NCBI GenBank assembly: GCA_029266615.1
Contig: JAQSWN010000015.1
Span: forward strand, 1 to 51,059
Source: Polyangiaceae bacterium
GTDB taxonomy: Bacteria; Myxococcota_A; Polyangia; Polyangiales; Polyangiaceae
Length of the DNA: 51,059 bases
Direction of reading: 5' to 3'
Below, piece by piece: positions 15,066 through 24,778 of the stretch (position 1 is its first letter; each line of letters begins with the position of its first letter). Below the pieces are notes generated by a model, which searched no databases, had not been told where the DNA came from, and was given only the letters and a program-made list of their open reading frames with translations. A program made the position numbers and the translations under genes.

Positions 15066-16112
15066 TCACAAGTGCTTGAGCAACAAAGCCGGCATCTCTT
15101 CGATGCTCCCTTCGGCGATCGCGATGCCATCTTCCCACACCACGCGGGGCATGCCGTAGACCACGCTAGAGGCTTCGGATTGAGTCAGGAGTGTGCCGCC
15201 CCTCTTGTGAGCGACGCGGGCGCCTTCCAGGCCGTCGCTGCCCATGCCGGTGAGCACGACGCCGAGGACGCGGCCGCGCGTGGCCTCGGCCGCGCTTTGG
15301 AGGGTGACGTCCAGAGAGGGGCGGTGGAGGTGGCCTTCCGGCGCGAGGCCGACGCGCGCCCGGAAGGTGCCGGCGGTACGCTCGAACGTGAGGTGCATGC
15401 CGGCGCGAGCGACGAGGCCGAGGCCGGGGCGCAGCAGTAGGCCGTCGCTCGCTTCCACGACCGTGAGCTGGCTATCGCGGTCCAGGTGCTCGGCGAGGCT
15501 TTGGCTGAAACCCGGCGGAATGTGGATGACGACTGCGAGGGGGACCGGGAAGTCGGCGGGAAGCGCGGAAAGCAGGGCGCTGACGGCTTGGGGGCCGCCT
15601 GTGGAGGCGCCGATGACGACGAGCTCGTGGCGGGGGTGCAGGGCGACTGCGGCCGCGGAGGGCAGGGGGACGCGCTGGGCAGGGGCGAGCGGGAGTGAAG
15701 GGAGGCGCGCAGCGGCGGCGGCTTCTACTTTGCGGGTGAGCTCGTCACCGAGCTCGTAAAGACGGTCGTTGGCGAGCGAGGTCGGCTTTTGGACGATGTC
15801 GACGGCGCCTTCACGTAGGGCGCTGATGGCGAGATCGCCGTGCGTGTCGGACATGCTGACGAGGACCACGCGGGGGATGTCCACGCCGACGAGCTTCTTG
15901 AGCGCGTGGAGCACGCCAAGGCCGTCCAAATTGGGCATCATCAGGTCCAGAGTGATGACGTCGGGCTTGAGCTCCATGATGCGCTCGAGCGCGTCTAGGC
16001 CGTCGTGCGCGGTGCCGAGGACCTCGATGTTGCTGCTGCGCGAGAGCACTTGGCGCAAGACTTTGCGCGCGAAGGCCGAGTCGTCGACGACGAGGACGCC
16101 GATCTTTTTCAA
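15066..16112 (-). CDS. cheB: CheB, chemoreceptor methylesterase
   Basis: The 348-residue protein begins at a TTG at 16112 that overlaps the CheR stop (TTGA). The longer upstream open frame runs through cheR and has no family sequence. A receiver domain occupies residues 4-125 (Asp10/11, phosphoryl acceptor Asp56 in TLDLMMPNLDG, Lys109). After an Ala/Pro linker comes the esterase domain with the Ser-His-Asp triad Ser170 (IGASTGGPQ), His197 (IHIPPGFS) and Asp293 (TGMGSDG). CheB removes methyl groups from the receptor and is activated by CheA phosphorylation. It is the last gene of the chemosensory operon. Confidence 0.95.
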   Translation of the reverse strand: MKKIGVLVVDDSAFARKVLRQVLSRSSNIEVLGTAHDGLDALERIMELKPDVITLDLMMPNLDGLGVLHALKKLVGVDIPRVVLVSMSDTHGDLAISALREGAVDIVQKPTSLANDRLYELGDELTRKVEAAAAARLPSLPLAPAQRVPLPSAAAVALHPRHELVVIGASTGGPQAVSALLSALPADFPVPLAVVIHIPPGFSQSLAEHLDRDSQLTVVEASDGLLLRPGLGLVARAGMHLTFERTAGTFRARVGLAPEGHLHRPSLDVTLQSAAEATRGRVLGVVLTGMGSDGLEGARVAHKRGGTLLTQSEASSVVYGMPRVVWEDGIAIAEGSIEEMPALLLKHL

Positions 16113-16933
16113 GCGGGGTCCTTGCGGTAGAAGAAGGCTCCTCCGTGCTCTTCGCAACGGAAGGAGGCGCCGAAGCGTAGGAGGGACTCGGACGCGCCGA
16201 TGAGCAAATAACCGCCGGGGTTGAGGACCGAAGCGAATGACTCCGCAACGGTTTTGATGGTGGCGTCGCGGAAGTAGATGAGCACGTTGCGGCAGAGGAT
16301 GACGTCCACCTTGCCCATGCTCTGTATGGATTCGCGTTCGTTGAGGTTGAGCTGGCGGAATTTGACCGCGCGGAGCAGCTCCGGTTTTAGGCGGGCCGTA
16401 GCGCCGTCGTAGTCCAGCCATCTGCTGGACGCGGGCGGAAGGGAGCGCAGCGAGCGACCGGAGAACTTACCGGCCTTGGCCACCGCGAGGACGCGTTGAC
16501 TGATGTCGCTCGCGAGTAGCTCCACCTTAGGGAGCAAGCCGCGGTCGTTCAGCATGCCGGCAAGGGTGAAGGGCTCTTCCCCGGTCGAGCAGGCCGCGGA
16601 CCAGATGCGCGCTTGGCCGCGCTCGGCGAGCAGCGGGGGCAAGAGCACGTCTACTAGCGCCGTGAGCTGATCCAGCTCACGGCCGATGTACGTTTCATTG
16701 ACGACGAGCGCTTCGGCCAGTTGCTCCAGCTCCTCCGCCGCGCCCGCGTCGTAACGAAGGTAATAGTAGTAGTCGAGCAGTGAGTCGAAGCCGCGCTCCA
16801 GCGCGCGAGGTGAAATCTTTTCCGCCAGAATGTCGCTGTCTTGCGGGGAGAAGAACAGCCCCAGCCGCTCTTCGATCAATCCACTCAAGATCGTGAAGAC
16901 GGGGCTCGAGAGGGGCAGGGCGCGTGGATTCAT
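16109..16933 (-). CDS. cheR: CheR, chemoreceptor methyltransferase
   Basis: The 274-residue product has the usual CheR length. The N-terminal helical domain (FTILSGLIEERLGLFF) is followed by the SAM-binding domain with VNETYIGRE, IWSAACSTGEEPFTLAGML, LLASDISQRVL, FRQLNLN, VDVILCRNVLIYF and GGYLLIGASESL. These are the standard CheR motifs. It methylates glutamates of the coupled receptor, opposing CheB. No TPR or VWRHE-pentapeptide-binding extension is visible. It overlaps the HEAT gene and cheB by 4 bases each. Confidence 0.95.
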   Translation of the reverse strand: MNPRALPLSSPVFTILSGLIEERLGLFFSPQDSDILAEKISPRALERGFDSLLDYYYYLRYDAGAAEELEQLAEALVVNETYIGRELDQLTALVDVLLPPLLAERGQARIWSAACSTGEEPFTLAGMLNDRGLLPKVELLASDISQRVLAVAKAGKFSGRSLRSLPPASSRWLDYDGATARLKPELLRAVKFRQLNLNERESIQSMGKVDVILCRNVLIYFRDATIKTVAESFASVLNPGGYLLIGASESLLRFGASFRCEEHGGAFFYRKDPA

Positions 16934-19287
16934 GAAGACCGCGCGGCCGCTATTCGGCGCACCTCGGGGTCGGGATCATGAGCTGCAGCGCGGGCCAACG
17001 CGTGGGCGCTCTGCTCCGAGTCGAACGCGAAGCAGAGAGCGCGTACCGCCGCGCGCCTTGCCGGCTCGTTCGCGAGCTTGAGCGCGGCCAGCAGGAGCGG
17101 CTCGGCCGAGGATTGCGGCAAGCTGGTGAGCACGGTCACCAAGGCTTCGGCGAGCTCCGCGGAGGCGTCTTCCAGCGCGGCGGCCAAGTGAGGAGCGCGC
17201 GCCTCCGCGTGCCGCGAGAGCGCCTGCACGGCGCGCGACCGGCATGAGGCACTAGCGAGCAGCGCGATGAGGGCGACGGTGGCTTGCGGGTTCGCGGTCT
17301 CACCCAGGAGCTCGATGGCGGCGTTCTTGACGGAGGGCTCCGCGTCCGTGTGCGCGACGTCGCAGACGCGTTCGAGCGCCTCGGCGTCGCCGATCGTGGC
17401 CAGGGCCGACACCGAAACCAACCGCGTGGCCGTATCTGGGGATTGCGAGGCAGTGAGCAGAAGTGGCAAAAACGCGCGGCTTTTGGTGAAACCGATGCCA
17501 GCTAGGGCCGCGCGCCTCACCTCCAGGTCGGCGTGGAGCGCAGCGCGACCGAGCGCTTCCAGCGCGGCCGGAGTCCGCAGCTTAGCCAGCGCGTCCACCG
17601 CCGCGACGCGCACTTGGCCGGCGGGATCTTCGGCCAGACGGAGGAGCGTCTCCGCGACGGAGGCGTCGCCCGCGTTGCCGAGGGCTTGGCACGCGTAGTA
17701 GCGCACCCACGCGTCGGCGTCGGTGGTGGCCTCGCGCAGGCGCTGGGCAGCTTGCGGCGCGTGCTCCAGATGACCGAGGCCGCGCACGGCTGCCGCGCGG
17801 GTGCGCGGCGACGTGTGGTTGCTCGCGGCGAGTAACGCCTCCGTCGCTCGCTCGCCACCGAGCGTGGCGAGGCCGAGGAGAGCGATCTCTCGGGCGCGCT
17901 CGTCCTCTTGCCGAGCGGCGTCTAGCAATACGGGCAGGCTGCGCTCGGGGCCGAGGTGGCCCAGGATGCGTAGCGATGCGTGCCGGCGGCTCTTGGACGC
18001 GTCGGCCGCACCTTGGAGTGCGAGCTCCTCCACGCGCTTGGTTCCTAGCGCCTGCAGGGCCCCGGTAGCGGCCTGGGTGAGCGCGATGTCGGCGTCGCCG
18101 AGGAGCGCAAATAGTGCGTCGACACAGCTCGGATCCCCGGTTCGGGCCAGCGCGTCACACGAAAGGAGGCGCACATGAGGGTCCGGATCCGAAAGGCATT
18201 GGACGAGAGCGGGCACGGCCGCGGACGAGCCCGCTAGCTGCGGGATGAGCAACGCACGCTGCTCGCTCGCGGCCGAGCCGAGCAGCTCGAAGACTTGCGT
18301 TTGCCCGAGTCGAGCCAGGCGCGCGAGCGAGGCCGCTGCGGCTTGGGCCACCGCCGGTTCTTGGTCGAGCAGGGGGCGCAACGAGTCGATGCTGGTGCCG
18401 GACGAGAAGAAGCCGAGCAGGATGCCGATGGCGCGCTGCTCGGCTTCGTCCGCACCGCTGAGCGCGCGCTCCAGCCGCGTCTCGAGCTCTTCCTGTCGGG
18501 CGTGCGGGGCGAGGGCGCGCTCGAAGGCGGCTTCGGTGCCGTAGCGGCGGACGGAGCGGTCGTGGATCTCCGCCAACGCCACCGCGGCGACGCGACTGGT
18601 CGCAGCTTGCGGGCTCGCCAGCAGGTGGGCAAGCGGTGAGGTCGCGGTCTCGTCACCGAGGCGGCCCAGGGCACGCGCGGCCTCCGCGCCGCGCAAAGGA
18701 TCCTGCAGCAAGCCGACGAGGGGCTCCACCGCGCGCGTGTCGCCGAGGCGGCTCAGTACGTCGATAGCGGGGAAACTACGGAAAAAGCTGGGCGAAACCA
18801 CGACCCCGAGCAAGCAGTCGAGCGCTCGTTCGCCGCCGAGCTGGCCGAGCGCTTCGATGCCGGCGACGGCGACGTTGTCGTCTGCGTGCGCGGTAAGCTC
18901 GACGACTTGGGGTACCGCGGCCGCCATGCGGCGGCGGCCGATGACCTGCAGCGCGTCGCACACCACCGCGACGTTGGAGGAGCGGGTGAGCGCGATGACG
19001 AGGTCGTCGACGTCGGCGTCGCTTGCCACCAGCGCGTCGACTAGCGCGGCGAGGCGGCGCTCGCTCTTGCGGTCTCGTTCGATCGCCTCGCACATGGCGG
19101 TGGCGGCGGTGCGGCCAAGCTTGCCGAGCTCGGCCACCACCTCACGCCGGACCACCCAGCTCGCGGTGCCGAGGGCATCCAGGAGGCGCGGCACGGCCTG
19201 CTCCCCTTCAAGCCCCCACGCGCGCACCTGCTCGAGCGCGGCGGTGTCGGCGGGAGCGAGCTTGCGGATGCCCGGCGTGTCCGTCAC
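16930..19287 (-). CDS. HEAT-repeat protein of the chemosensory operon
   Basis: The 785-residue protein starts at a GTG overlapping the receptor stop (GTGA). It is made almost entirely of about 30-residue two-helix units with the pattern AVxALGxLGxxxAVPxL, for example [35 protein letters not shown] and [17 protein letters not shown] estimate roughly 24 units, like PBS-lyase HEAT proteins. These are binding scaffolds. A HEAT protein (Cpc7) is also encoded in the Che7 cluster of Myxococcus xanthus, where it works with a soluble receptor, as I recall. Here it lies between the receptor and cheR, so it probably binds the receptor or the signalling array. Confidence 0.9.
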   Translation of the reverse strand: MTDTPGIRKLAPADTAALEQVRAWGLEGEQAVPRLLDALGTASWVVRREVVAELGKLGRTAATAMCEAIERDRKSERRLAALVDALVASDADVDDLVIALTRSSNVAVVCDALQVIGRRRMAAAVPQVVELTAHADDNVAVAGIEALGQLGGERALDCLLGVVVSPSFFRSFPAIDVLSRLGDTRAVEPLVGLLQDPLRGAEAARALGRLGDETATSPLAHLLASPQAATSRVAAVALAEIHDRSVRRYGTEAAFERALAPHARQEELETRLERALSGADEAEQRAIGILLGFFSSGTSIDSLRPLLDQEPAVAQAAAASLARLARLGQTQVFELLGSAASEQRALLIPQLAGSSAAVPALVQCLSDPDPHVRLLSCDALARTGDPSCVDALFALLGDADIALTQAATGALQALGTKRVEELALQGAADASKSRRHASLRILGHLGPERSLPVLLDAARQEDERAREIALLGLATLGGERATEALLAASNHTSPRTRAAAVRGLGHLEHAPQAAQRLREATTDADAWVRYYACQALGNAGDASVAETLLRLAEDPAGQVRVAAVDALAKLRTPAALEALGRAALHADLEVRRAALAGIGFTKSRAFLPLLLTASQSPDTATRLVSVSALATIGDAEALERVCDVAHTDAEPSVKNAAIELLGETANPQATVALIALLASASCRSRAVQALSRHAEARAPHLAAALEDASAELAEALVTVLTSLPQSSAEPLLLAALKLANEPARRAAVRALCFAFDSEQSAHALARAAAHDPDPEVRRIAAARSS

Positions 19288-21830
19288 GAAGGCCCCGTGG
19301 AGGGCTCGGCGGCAAGCTCAGGGCGCGCTTCCGCCAGGAGTTGCAGCGCGCCCGCGAAGCGCTTGGCGTGCTCGCCGTTGACCGAGGCCGCGCTTTGGAC
19401 TTGCTCGGCGAGTTGGCGTAGGCCGGTGGTGAAGGCGGCGCCGCGCTGGCTTTGCCGATTGCTGCCCGCGGCCAGCTCGGCGAGCTGGACGCGAGCCGCT
19501 TCCAGCATTTTCTCGAGCTTTTCTTGGGCCGCGCTCTGTTCGGCAATGCTGCGCGCCACGGCGGCGGTCGTGTGCTGCTGCTTCAGCGCGGCGCCGGCGA
19601 GGTCGTCGAGCGCGGACGTTTGCTCCGCCTGCGCGCGCGCGGATTGGCGTGTGGTCTGGCGCATGCGCTCCGCCGTGGTCGCCAGATCCGCGGCCGCGGC
19701 GCGCTGCTCGCTGGTCGCACGCGTCACCGCGGTAGCTAGGCTCGACACCTGGCGCGCGGCTTGCTCCAGCAGCTTGCCGGCGCGCGCTTGCTCCACGAGC
19801 CCGCGCGCGCTTTGCATCGCTTCTTTTCGCGTCGCGTCCATGGCCTTGGCGATTTCGGTCGCGCCTTTGCCTTGTTCCGAGAGACCGACGGCCGTGCGTT
19901 GCGTGGCGGTCTGCACGGTCTCCGCCTGCGTCGCCATTTGGGCGACGACTTGAGTTTGCTCCACGACCTGGCCTGCCGTTTGCTGCGCCATCGTGCGCAT
20001 CTGCAGCACGAGCTTGGTCAGGTCCGTGGTCGCCTTGGCCTGCTCGCTCGCGCCGCGTGCCAGCTGGTCGGCGCTCTCGGCGAATTGCTTGTTGGCTCGC
20101 ACTACCTCGCGCAAGGCACGCGCCTGCTCGGCGCCCGCCTGCGCGGTTTGCTTGGCCATGCTGCGCATTTCTGCGCCATTTTTCGCCAACATCTGCGCCG
20201 CGCTCGCCTGCTCGCCTGCGGCGACGGTGATGCGCGCGCTCTGCTCGCGCACCTTGCCGATGGCGCCGGTGACGCTGGTGGCCGCCGTGAGCTGCTCGGC
20301 GGCGCTGCTCGCGATCTCCCCGACCGCTTGGCCCAAGTCCCGCACGCCGTTCAGGATCGCGCCCAGCCCCTGCTCGGCTTCAGTCGCCAGCAGTGAGCCT
20401 TCTTCGGCGACGCGCAGGCCTTCCGAGGTCGCGTTCGCCGCCTCGCGAGCGGTGCCTTGCAGGTCCCGCACGATCTTCGCGACGTCCGAGCTGGCGGCGG
20501 CGGCGCGATCCGCCAAAATGCGAATCTCCTCCGCCACGACCGCGAAGCCGCGACCGTGTTCGCCGGCCCGCGCGGCTTCGATCGTCGCGTTGAGGGAGAG
20601 CAAGTTCGTACGGTCCGCGATGAGGTTGATGGTCTGGACGATGTCGCCGATTTGCTCGGCGCGCTTGCCCATCTCCTTCATGACGCCAGCGGACTCGCTG
20701 ATGGCGGTGCGGATGCGGCTCAGTCCCGCGATCGATTTGCCGACGGTGGAGCCGCCCGCCTGCGCCGCGGCCGAGACTCGCTCCGCGACGCCGTGGGCCG
20801 AGTCCGTCGTGCGGGCGATGCGCCGGGCGGAGGCTTCCAGCTGCCCCGCGCCGCTAGCGCTCGTGTCTACCAAACGCGCGACTTGCTCGACGCTCGTGGC
20901 GACCAACTGCGCCGAGCGCGACAGTTCCTCGATAGCGGCCGCGTTGCCGTCCACGACCGAGCCGTTCTTCTCCGCCGTCGCCGCGACTTCCTCGACCGAG
21001 GCGGCGACCTCCGTGAGCGTGACCGCGTTTTGCGCGGCCGAGGTTTGCAGAACCTTGGCGTGCTGCGCGACCGATGCGGCGGACGCGGCGAGCTCTTCTA
21101 CGGTCGCGGAGGCTTCCTCGACGGACTCCGACATGCGCACGACGGACTGGCTGGTGGTACCGAGGCTGCGCGAGACGCTCACGGCATTGCTAGACAGCGA
21201 GCCGACGCGCTCCGCCACCCCCTGCGCGTCCGTCACGAGCTGCCCGAGACCGCGCGCCATTTGCTCGATGGTCGCGGCGACTTCCTCGGTCGTGGAAGAA
21301 GCGGCTTCTCCGCGCCGCGACATGTCCTCCACGCTGGCTGCGGTCTCGGCCGCCGACGCGGAGAGCTCTTCGCTCGCTGCCGCCAGGTCTTCCGCGTTGC
21401 CGCTCACGCCCTTGAGCGAGCGCGCGAGCTCCTCGGCCGTGGCCGCGACGGTCTCGGCGGCGGTCGCCAGCTCCTGAGTATCCTTCTTTACGCCGACGGC
21501 GGACGCGGCGACCTCTTGCAGGCCGCCGGCCGTAGATTCCGTGCTCTTTTGAAGGGCCTGGGTGGACTCCTGCAGCGACGCCTGCTCGCGCGAGATAGCC
21601 TGAATTCCGCTGCCCGCGCGCTCCAGGGCGGTCGCGACCGCCTCCGCGGCGCTGCGCACGCGGGCGGCTTGCGACTCGTCGTCGTCGCCGGCGTGAGTGA
21701 GCTCCTGCACGAGCGCCGAAAGCTTGGCTAGCGCACTCGCGACCGTCTCCGGACCACGCGCGGCCGCCTCAGCTTGGGAGAGCGCGGCGTCCAGCGCTGC
21801 TGTCATCGAGGATGTGGTCCGAGTCGTCAT
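19284..21830 (-). CDS. Soluble methyl-accepting chemoreceptor made of one symmetric coiled-coil hairpin
   Basis: ATG 21830 is preceded by an AGGAGAGGAAG site. The 848-residue product has no signal peptide, no transmembrane helix and no globular sensor domain; both arms are low-complexity Ala/Glu/Gln/Ser/Thr coiled coil. The signalling tip is clear: [20 protein letters not shown], then [17 protein letters not shown] at residues 421-437. The tip Glu (GEHGRG) is residue 424 of 848, so the arms are equal in length at about 420 residues each. Repeating units such as EQxxAxxDLxxxAxxMR appear in the C-terminal arm. It overlaps cheW by 62 bases. Input is presumably through another protein, perhaps the HEAT product. 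Confidence 0.93.
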   Translation of the reverse strand: MTTRTTSSMTAALDAALSQAEAAARGPETVASALAKLSALVQELTHAGDDDESQAARVRSAAEAVATALERAGSGIQAISREQASLQESTQALQKSTESTAGGLQEVAASAVGVKKDTQELATAAETVAATAEELARSLKGVSGNAEDLAAASEELSASAAETAASVEDMSRRGEAASSTTEEVAATIEQMARGLGQLVTDAQGVAERVGSLSSNAVSVSRSLGTTSQSVVRMSESVEEASATVEELAASAASVAQHAKVLQTSAAQNAVTLTEVAASVEEVAATAEKNGSVVDGNAAAIEELSRSAQLVATSVEQVARLVDTSASGAGQLEASARRIARTTDSAHGVAERVSAAAQAGGSTVGKSIAGLSRIRTAISESAGVMKEMGKRAEQIGDIVQTINLIADRTNLLSLNATIEAARAGEHGRGFAVVAEEIRILADRAAAASSDVAKIVRDLQGTAREAANATSEGLRVAEEGSLLATEAEQGLGAILNGVRDLGQAVGEIASSAAEQLTAATSVTGAIGKVREQSARITVAAGEQASAAQMLAKNGAEMRSMAKQTAQAGAEQARALREVVRANKQFAESADQLARGASEQAKATTDLTKLVLQMRTMAQQTAGQVVEQTQVVAQMATQAETVQTATQRTAVGLSEQGKGATEIAKAMDATRKEAMQSARGLVEQARAGKLLEQAARQVSSLATAVTRATSEQRAAAADLATTAERMRQTTRQSARAQAEQTSALDDLAGAALKQQHTTAAVARSIAEQSAAQEKLEKMLEAARVQLAELAAGSNRQSQRGAAFTTGLRQLAEQVQSAASVNGEHAKRFAGALQLLAEARPELAAEPSTGPS

Positions 21831-22257
21831 GCAGTTCTTCCTCTCCTAACACTTTCGCGAGATTCAGCAGCATCAAGAGGCGCTGGTCGACGCGCGCCAC
21901 GCCGCGCACGAAGCCGCGCGAGCGATCCGCCACCACGCTGGGGGTGGGGTGAAATTGCTCCGCCGCGAGCTTGAGCACCTCGCGGCTGCTGTCGACACGT
22001 AGCCCAACCGTGCGCTGGCCCAGTTCCACGATGATGATGCGCGTATCCAGCTCTGCCTCCACTTGGGGCTCGCCGAACAGCAGCCGCAGGTCGATCACGG
22101 GCACGATGCGACCGCGCACCTGCACGATCCCCGTGACGTGCGGCAAAGTGCCGGGCACGGCCGTGACGCCGCTGAAGGACTCGAGCTGCAGCACTTGCTC
22201 GGCCGAGATCGCGTAGTCGCTCTCCGCCACTTTGAAGACGATGTAGAGGCCGTTCAT
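21769..22257 (-). CDS. cheW: CheW coupling protein
   Basis: The 162-residue product is a single CheW domain: [20 protein letters not shown], a [19 protein letters not shown] strand pair, [30 protein letters not shown] and [15 protein letters not shown]. CheW links receptor and CheA in the signalling array. The last 20 residues ([20 protein letters not shown]) overlap the receptor gene in another frame. It overlaps the end of cheA by ATGA. Confidence 0.95.
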   Translation of the reverse strand: MNGLYIVFKVAESDYAISAEQVLQLESFSGVTAVPGTLPHVTGIVQVRGRIVPVIDLRLLFGEPQVEAELDTRIIIVELGQRTVGLRVDSSREVLKLAAEQFHPTPSVVADRSRGFVRGVARVDQRLLMLLNLAKVLGEEELHDDSDHILDDSSAGRRALPS

Positions 22258-24260
22258 GCGCGTAGCTCCAGCTCACGGCGACTGACCGCCGCACCCAAAC
22301 CCGCCAAATCGAGCACGAGGGTGGGCTTGCCGTCGCCGAGGTCCGTTGCACCGGCGACGCCGCGGACGCGCACCAGCGCGTCATCCAGCGGCCGAACCAC
22401 CACTTCTTGCTGGCCGAGCATGCGGTCCACCGCGAACGCGACCGCCTCCGCTCCGCGCCGCACGATGAGCGCCTTTCGATCTGCGCCGGCTTCGGACAGG
22501 CCGAGCACGGCCGCCAGCGAAAGCAGCGGCACGACCTCGCCGCGCCGCTCCAGCATCGCCACGCGCCCGCCGCCGCGCTTCGACGCGGGGCTATGCACGA
22601 GGGCCGCATCGTCCACCTCGATGATTTCGTCTACGCTCGCCACCGGCACCACGAAGCGCTGCTCGCGGCACTCGAACGAGAAGCCGTCCACGATCGAGAG
22701 CGAGAGCGGCACCCGAAGAATGAACGTGCTGCCAGCACCGAGCTGCGTGCGCAGAAACAGCTCGCCGCCGAGCTGCTCGATGGTGCGCTTCACGATCTCC
22801 ATGCCCATGCCACGCCCGCTCGTGGTCGTCGCGACCTCGCGCGTGGATAGGCCCGGCTCGCACAAGAGCTCCAGGAGCGCGGCTTCGGAGGTGGGCACCT
22901 CGCGCCGCGCCTTCCGGGCCACCGCCTCGCGATCGATGCCGCGACCGTCGTCCTCCACCAAGAGCTCCAGCCACGTGTCCGAGCGCGCCGCGCAGCTGAT
23001 CTTGAGCAAACCTTCCGGCGGTTTGCCCCGGCGGACGCGCTCGTCCGGCGTCTCGATGGCATGATCGACGGCGTTACGGACCAGGTGCACCAGCGCCGGA
23101 AACAACCGCTCCGCCACGGCCTTGTCGACCTCGGTCGTGCCCGCGTCGATCTGCACGTTCACGGCGCGGTCCACGGCGCGACGCAGGCCGCGCACCAAGA
23201 GCGGGATTCGCTCCAGGAGGTCGGCGGTTGGAACCATGCGCACGCGAAAGATTGCGGCGCGCAGGTCGCGCAGCTGCCGGCCGCCTTCATTTTGGATTTG
23301 CAGCAGCTCGCGCGTGTCCACCCCGGCCAAGGTGAGCTGCGCGATCGCGCGGTTCATGCGGAATCGATTGACGATGAGCGCCGACAGCCGCTCCACCGAC
23401 TCGTCCAGCCGCGTGACGTTGACCCTAACGAAGCCTTGCTGGTGCGTCTCGAAGTCGTGCTCGCGCTCGAGCGTCGCTTCCAAGGGCGGAACTGGCAGCT
23501 GTGACGAAGGCCCGGCAACCTCCGCAACCGAAAGCGGATCGTCGACGGCGGCCGCGACCTGCTCTCGTTCATGCGTCGTGAGCAGGATGATGGCGAAAGC
23601 CAAACCGGCGCCGCTGGCCGAGCCCTGCAGCGCGACCGGAACGACCTTGACGATTTCGCCGAGCTTTTCCAGCGCTTCTCGCACCACCTTGATCGTGAGG
23701 CCGCGCTCCGCCTTTTCCGTGGACGGCTCGAAGCTCACGCACAGCGCGTGCTTGCCGGCGGAAAGCCCGCTCTGCAGCTGCTCGAGCTCCGCGGCGCCGA
23801 GCTTTGCCGCGAGCTCCGGTGGTAGGTCCAGCTCCAGCGGCCCCGTCGCCGCGGTGGGTGCGGCCGCGTCGAAGGAGTCGATTTCGCGCAGCAACGCGAG
23901 CGGCGCTGCCTCTACCGGGCGGCCGTCGCGAAACGCGCTCACGCGCTGCTCGATGGCTTGCACGCCGCGGAGCAGCACGTCCACCGCGCCCAGCGGCAGG
24001 CGCGCCTGACTGCGATCCGCGCTGCGCAGGAGCGCTTCCATACGGTGGGAAAGGGTGACGATCGGTTCCACCCCGACCATCGCGGAGAGGCCTTTGACGG
24101 TGTGCAGCGCGCGAAACACCTCGCGCACGCCGCGCAGATTGGACTCGCCCGCCCGCAGCGCTCTTTCCGTGGCCAAGAGGTGCGTGTTCGCCGCGCCCAG
24201 GTGCTCCTCCGCCTCGAGCACGTAAGCAGACACGAACTCTGCCAGGTGCGGCGCGGGCAA
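22254..24260 (-). CDS. cheA: CheA histidine kinase
   Basis: The TTG at 24260, one base after the cheY stop, gives a product of 668 residues. The P1 domain carries the phosphorylated His53 in REVFRALHTVKG. A probable P2-like segment lies near residues 170-230 (LTIKVVREALEKLGEIVKVV). The dimerisation helices follow (VNVTRLDESVERLSALIVNR), then the ATPase with N-box HLVRNAVDHAIE, G1 DDGRGIDREAV and G2 TTSGRGMGMEIVKRT, and finally a CheW-like regulatory domain with FVVPVASVDEIIEV. It phosphorylates CheY and CheB. All catalytic motifs are intact. Confidence 0.95.
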   Translation of the reverse strand: MPAPHLAEFVSAYVLEAEEHLGAANTHLLATERALRAGESNLRGVREVFRALHTVKGLSAMVGVEPIVTLSHRMEALLRSADRSQARLPLGAVDVLLRGVQAIEQRVSAFRDGRPVEAAPLALLREIDSFDAAAPTAATGPLELDLPPELAAKLGAAELEQLQSGLSAGKHALCVSFEPSTEKAERGLTIKVVREALEKLGEIVKVVPVALQGSASGAGLAFAIILLTTHEREQVAAAVDDPLSVAEVAGPSSQLPVPPLEATLEREHDFETHQQGFVRVNVTRLDESVERLSALIVNRFRMNRAIAQLTLAGVDTRELLQIQNEGGRQLRDLRAAIFRVRMVPTADLLERIPLLVRGLRRAVDRAVNVQIDAGTTEVDKAVAERLFPALVHLVRNAVDHAIETPDERVRRGKPPEGLLKISCAARSDTWLELLVEDDGRGIDREAVARKARREVPTSEAALLELLCEPGLSTREVATTTSGRGMGMEIVKRTIEQLGGELFLRTQLGAGSTFILRVPLSLSIVDGFSFECREQRFVVPVASVDEIIEVDDAALVHSPASKRGGGRVAMLERRGEVVPLLSLAAVLGLSEAGADRKALIVRRGAEAVAFAVDRMLGQQEVVVRPLDDALVRVRGVAGATDLGDGKPTLVLDLAGLGAAVSRRELELRA

Positions 24261-24261
24261 C

Positions 24262-24639
24262 TTAGCTCGACCCAGGTTCTAGCAGGGCGCTCACGGCCGC
24301 GACGATGGCTTCCGGCGTGAACGGCTTCGTCATGTAGTTCGATGCGCCGGCTGCCAGCGCCTGAGCGCGCGAGTCGTCGTCACCGCGCGTGGTGACCACG
24401 ATGATGGGCAGGTTCTTCAGGCGGTCTTGGGCGCGCACGAACTCCAGCACCTCGATGCCCGAGATGTCCGGCATGTTGAGGTCCAGCACCGCGGCGTCGA
24501 AATGGGCGAGTGACAGCCGCTCGATGGCCTCCAGCCCGCTCGCGGCTTGGGTGAAAGACGCACCCGCCAAGCCACGCAGGCAGGCCACGACCATGTCGCG
24601 CATCACCTTGCTGTCGTCGACGACGAGAATTTTGCTCAC
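24262..24639 (-). CDS. cheY: CheY-type single-domain response regulator
   Basis: The 125-residue receiver starts at GTG 24639. Acidic pair Asp8/Asp9, phospho-acceptor Asp53 (VLDLNMPDISG), Thr83 and Lys105 (MTKPFTPE) are all present. It is the first gene of the chemosensory operon and the likely output, together with whatever it binds; no flagellar gene is in the window. The start faces the hybrid kinase gene across a 139-base divergent gap. Confidence 0.93.
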   Translation of the reverse strand: MSKILVVDDSKVMRDMVVACLRGLAGASFTQAASGLEAIERLSLAHFDAAVLDLNMPDISGIEVLEFVRAQDRLKNLPIIVVTTRGDDDSRAQALAAGASNYMTKPFTPEAIVAAVSALLEPGSS

Positions 24640-24713
24640 GAGATTCGGATCCGGCGCTTTTTATCGTTCGATTCGGCCCTGGCCACAAGCCGTCATGGCA
24701 AGCGGTCGTGATT

Positions 24714-24728
24714 TGGCACGAAACGTGC
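24714..24728 (+). promoter_or_regulatory. Possible sigma-54 promoter, also an inverted repeat
   Basis: TGGCACGAAACGTGC has the GG-N10-GC spacing of sigma-54 promoters, with a perfect TGGCAC -24 block and GTGC in place of TTGC at -12. The predicted start would be about 40 bases before the kinase gene's ATG. The same bases contain GCACG-AAA-CGTGC, a 5-3-5 palindrome, so a dimeric regulator could be the true ligand instead. Confidence 0.35.
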
Positions 24729-24778
24729 GCAGCGCTGAGTCGTGTTTTGCCACATATTGGAAAACTTCACGCCCTAAC

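Noticed and set aside
19993..21477. A 494-residue Ser/Ala-rich frame antisense to the chemoreceptor
   Set aside because: The reverse complement of regular Ala/Glu/Gln heptads produces long open frames; the receptor frame has the conserved signalling tip.
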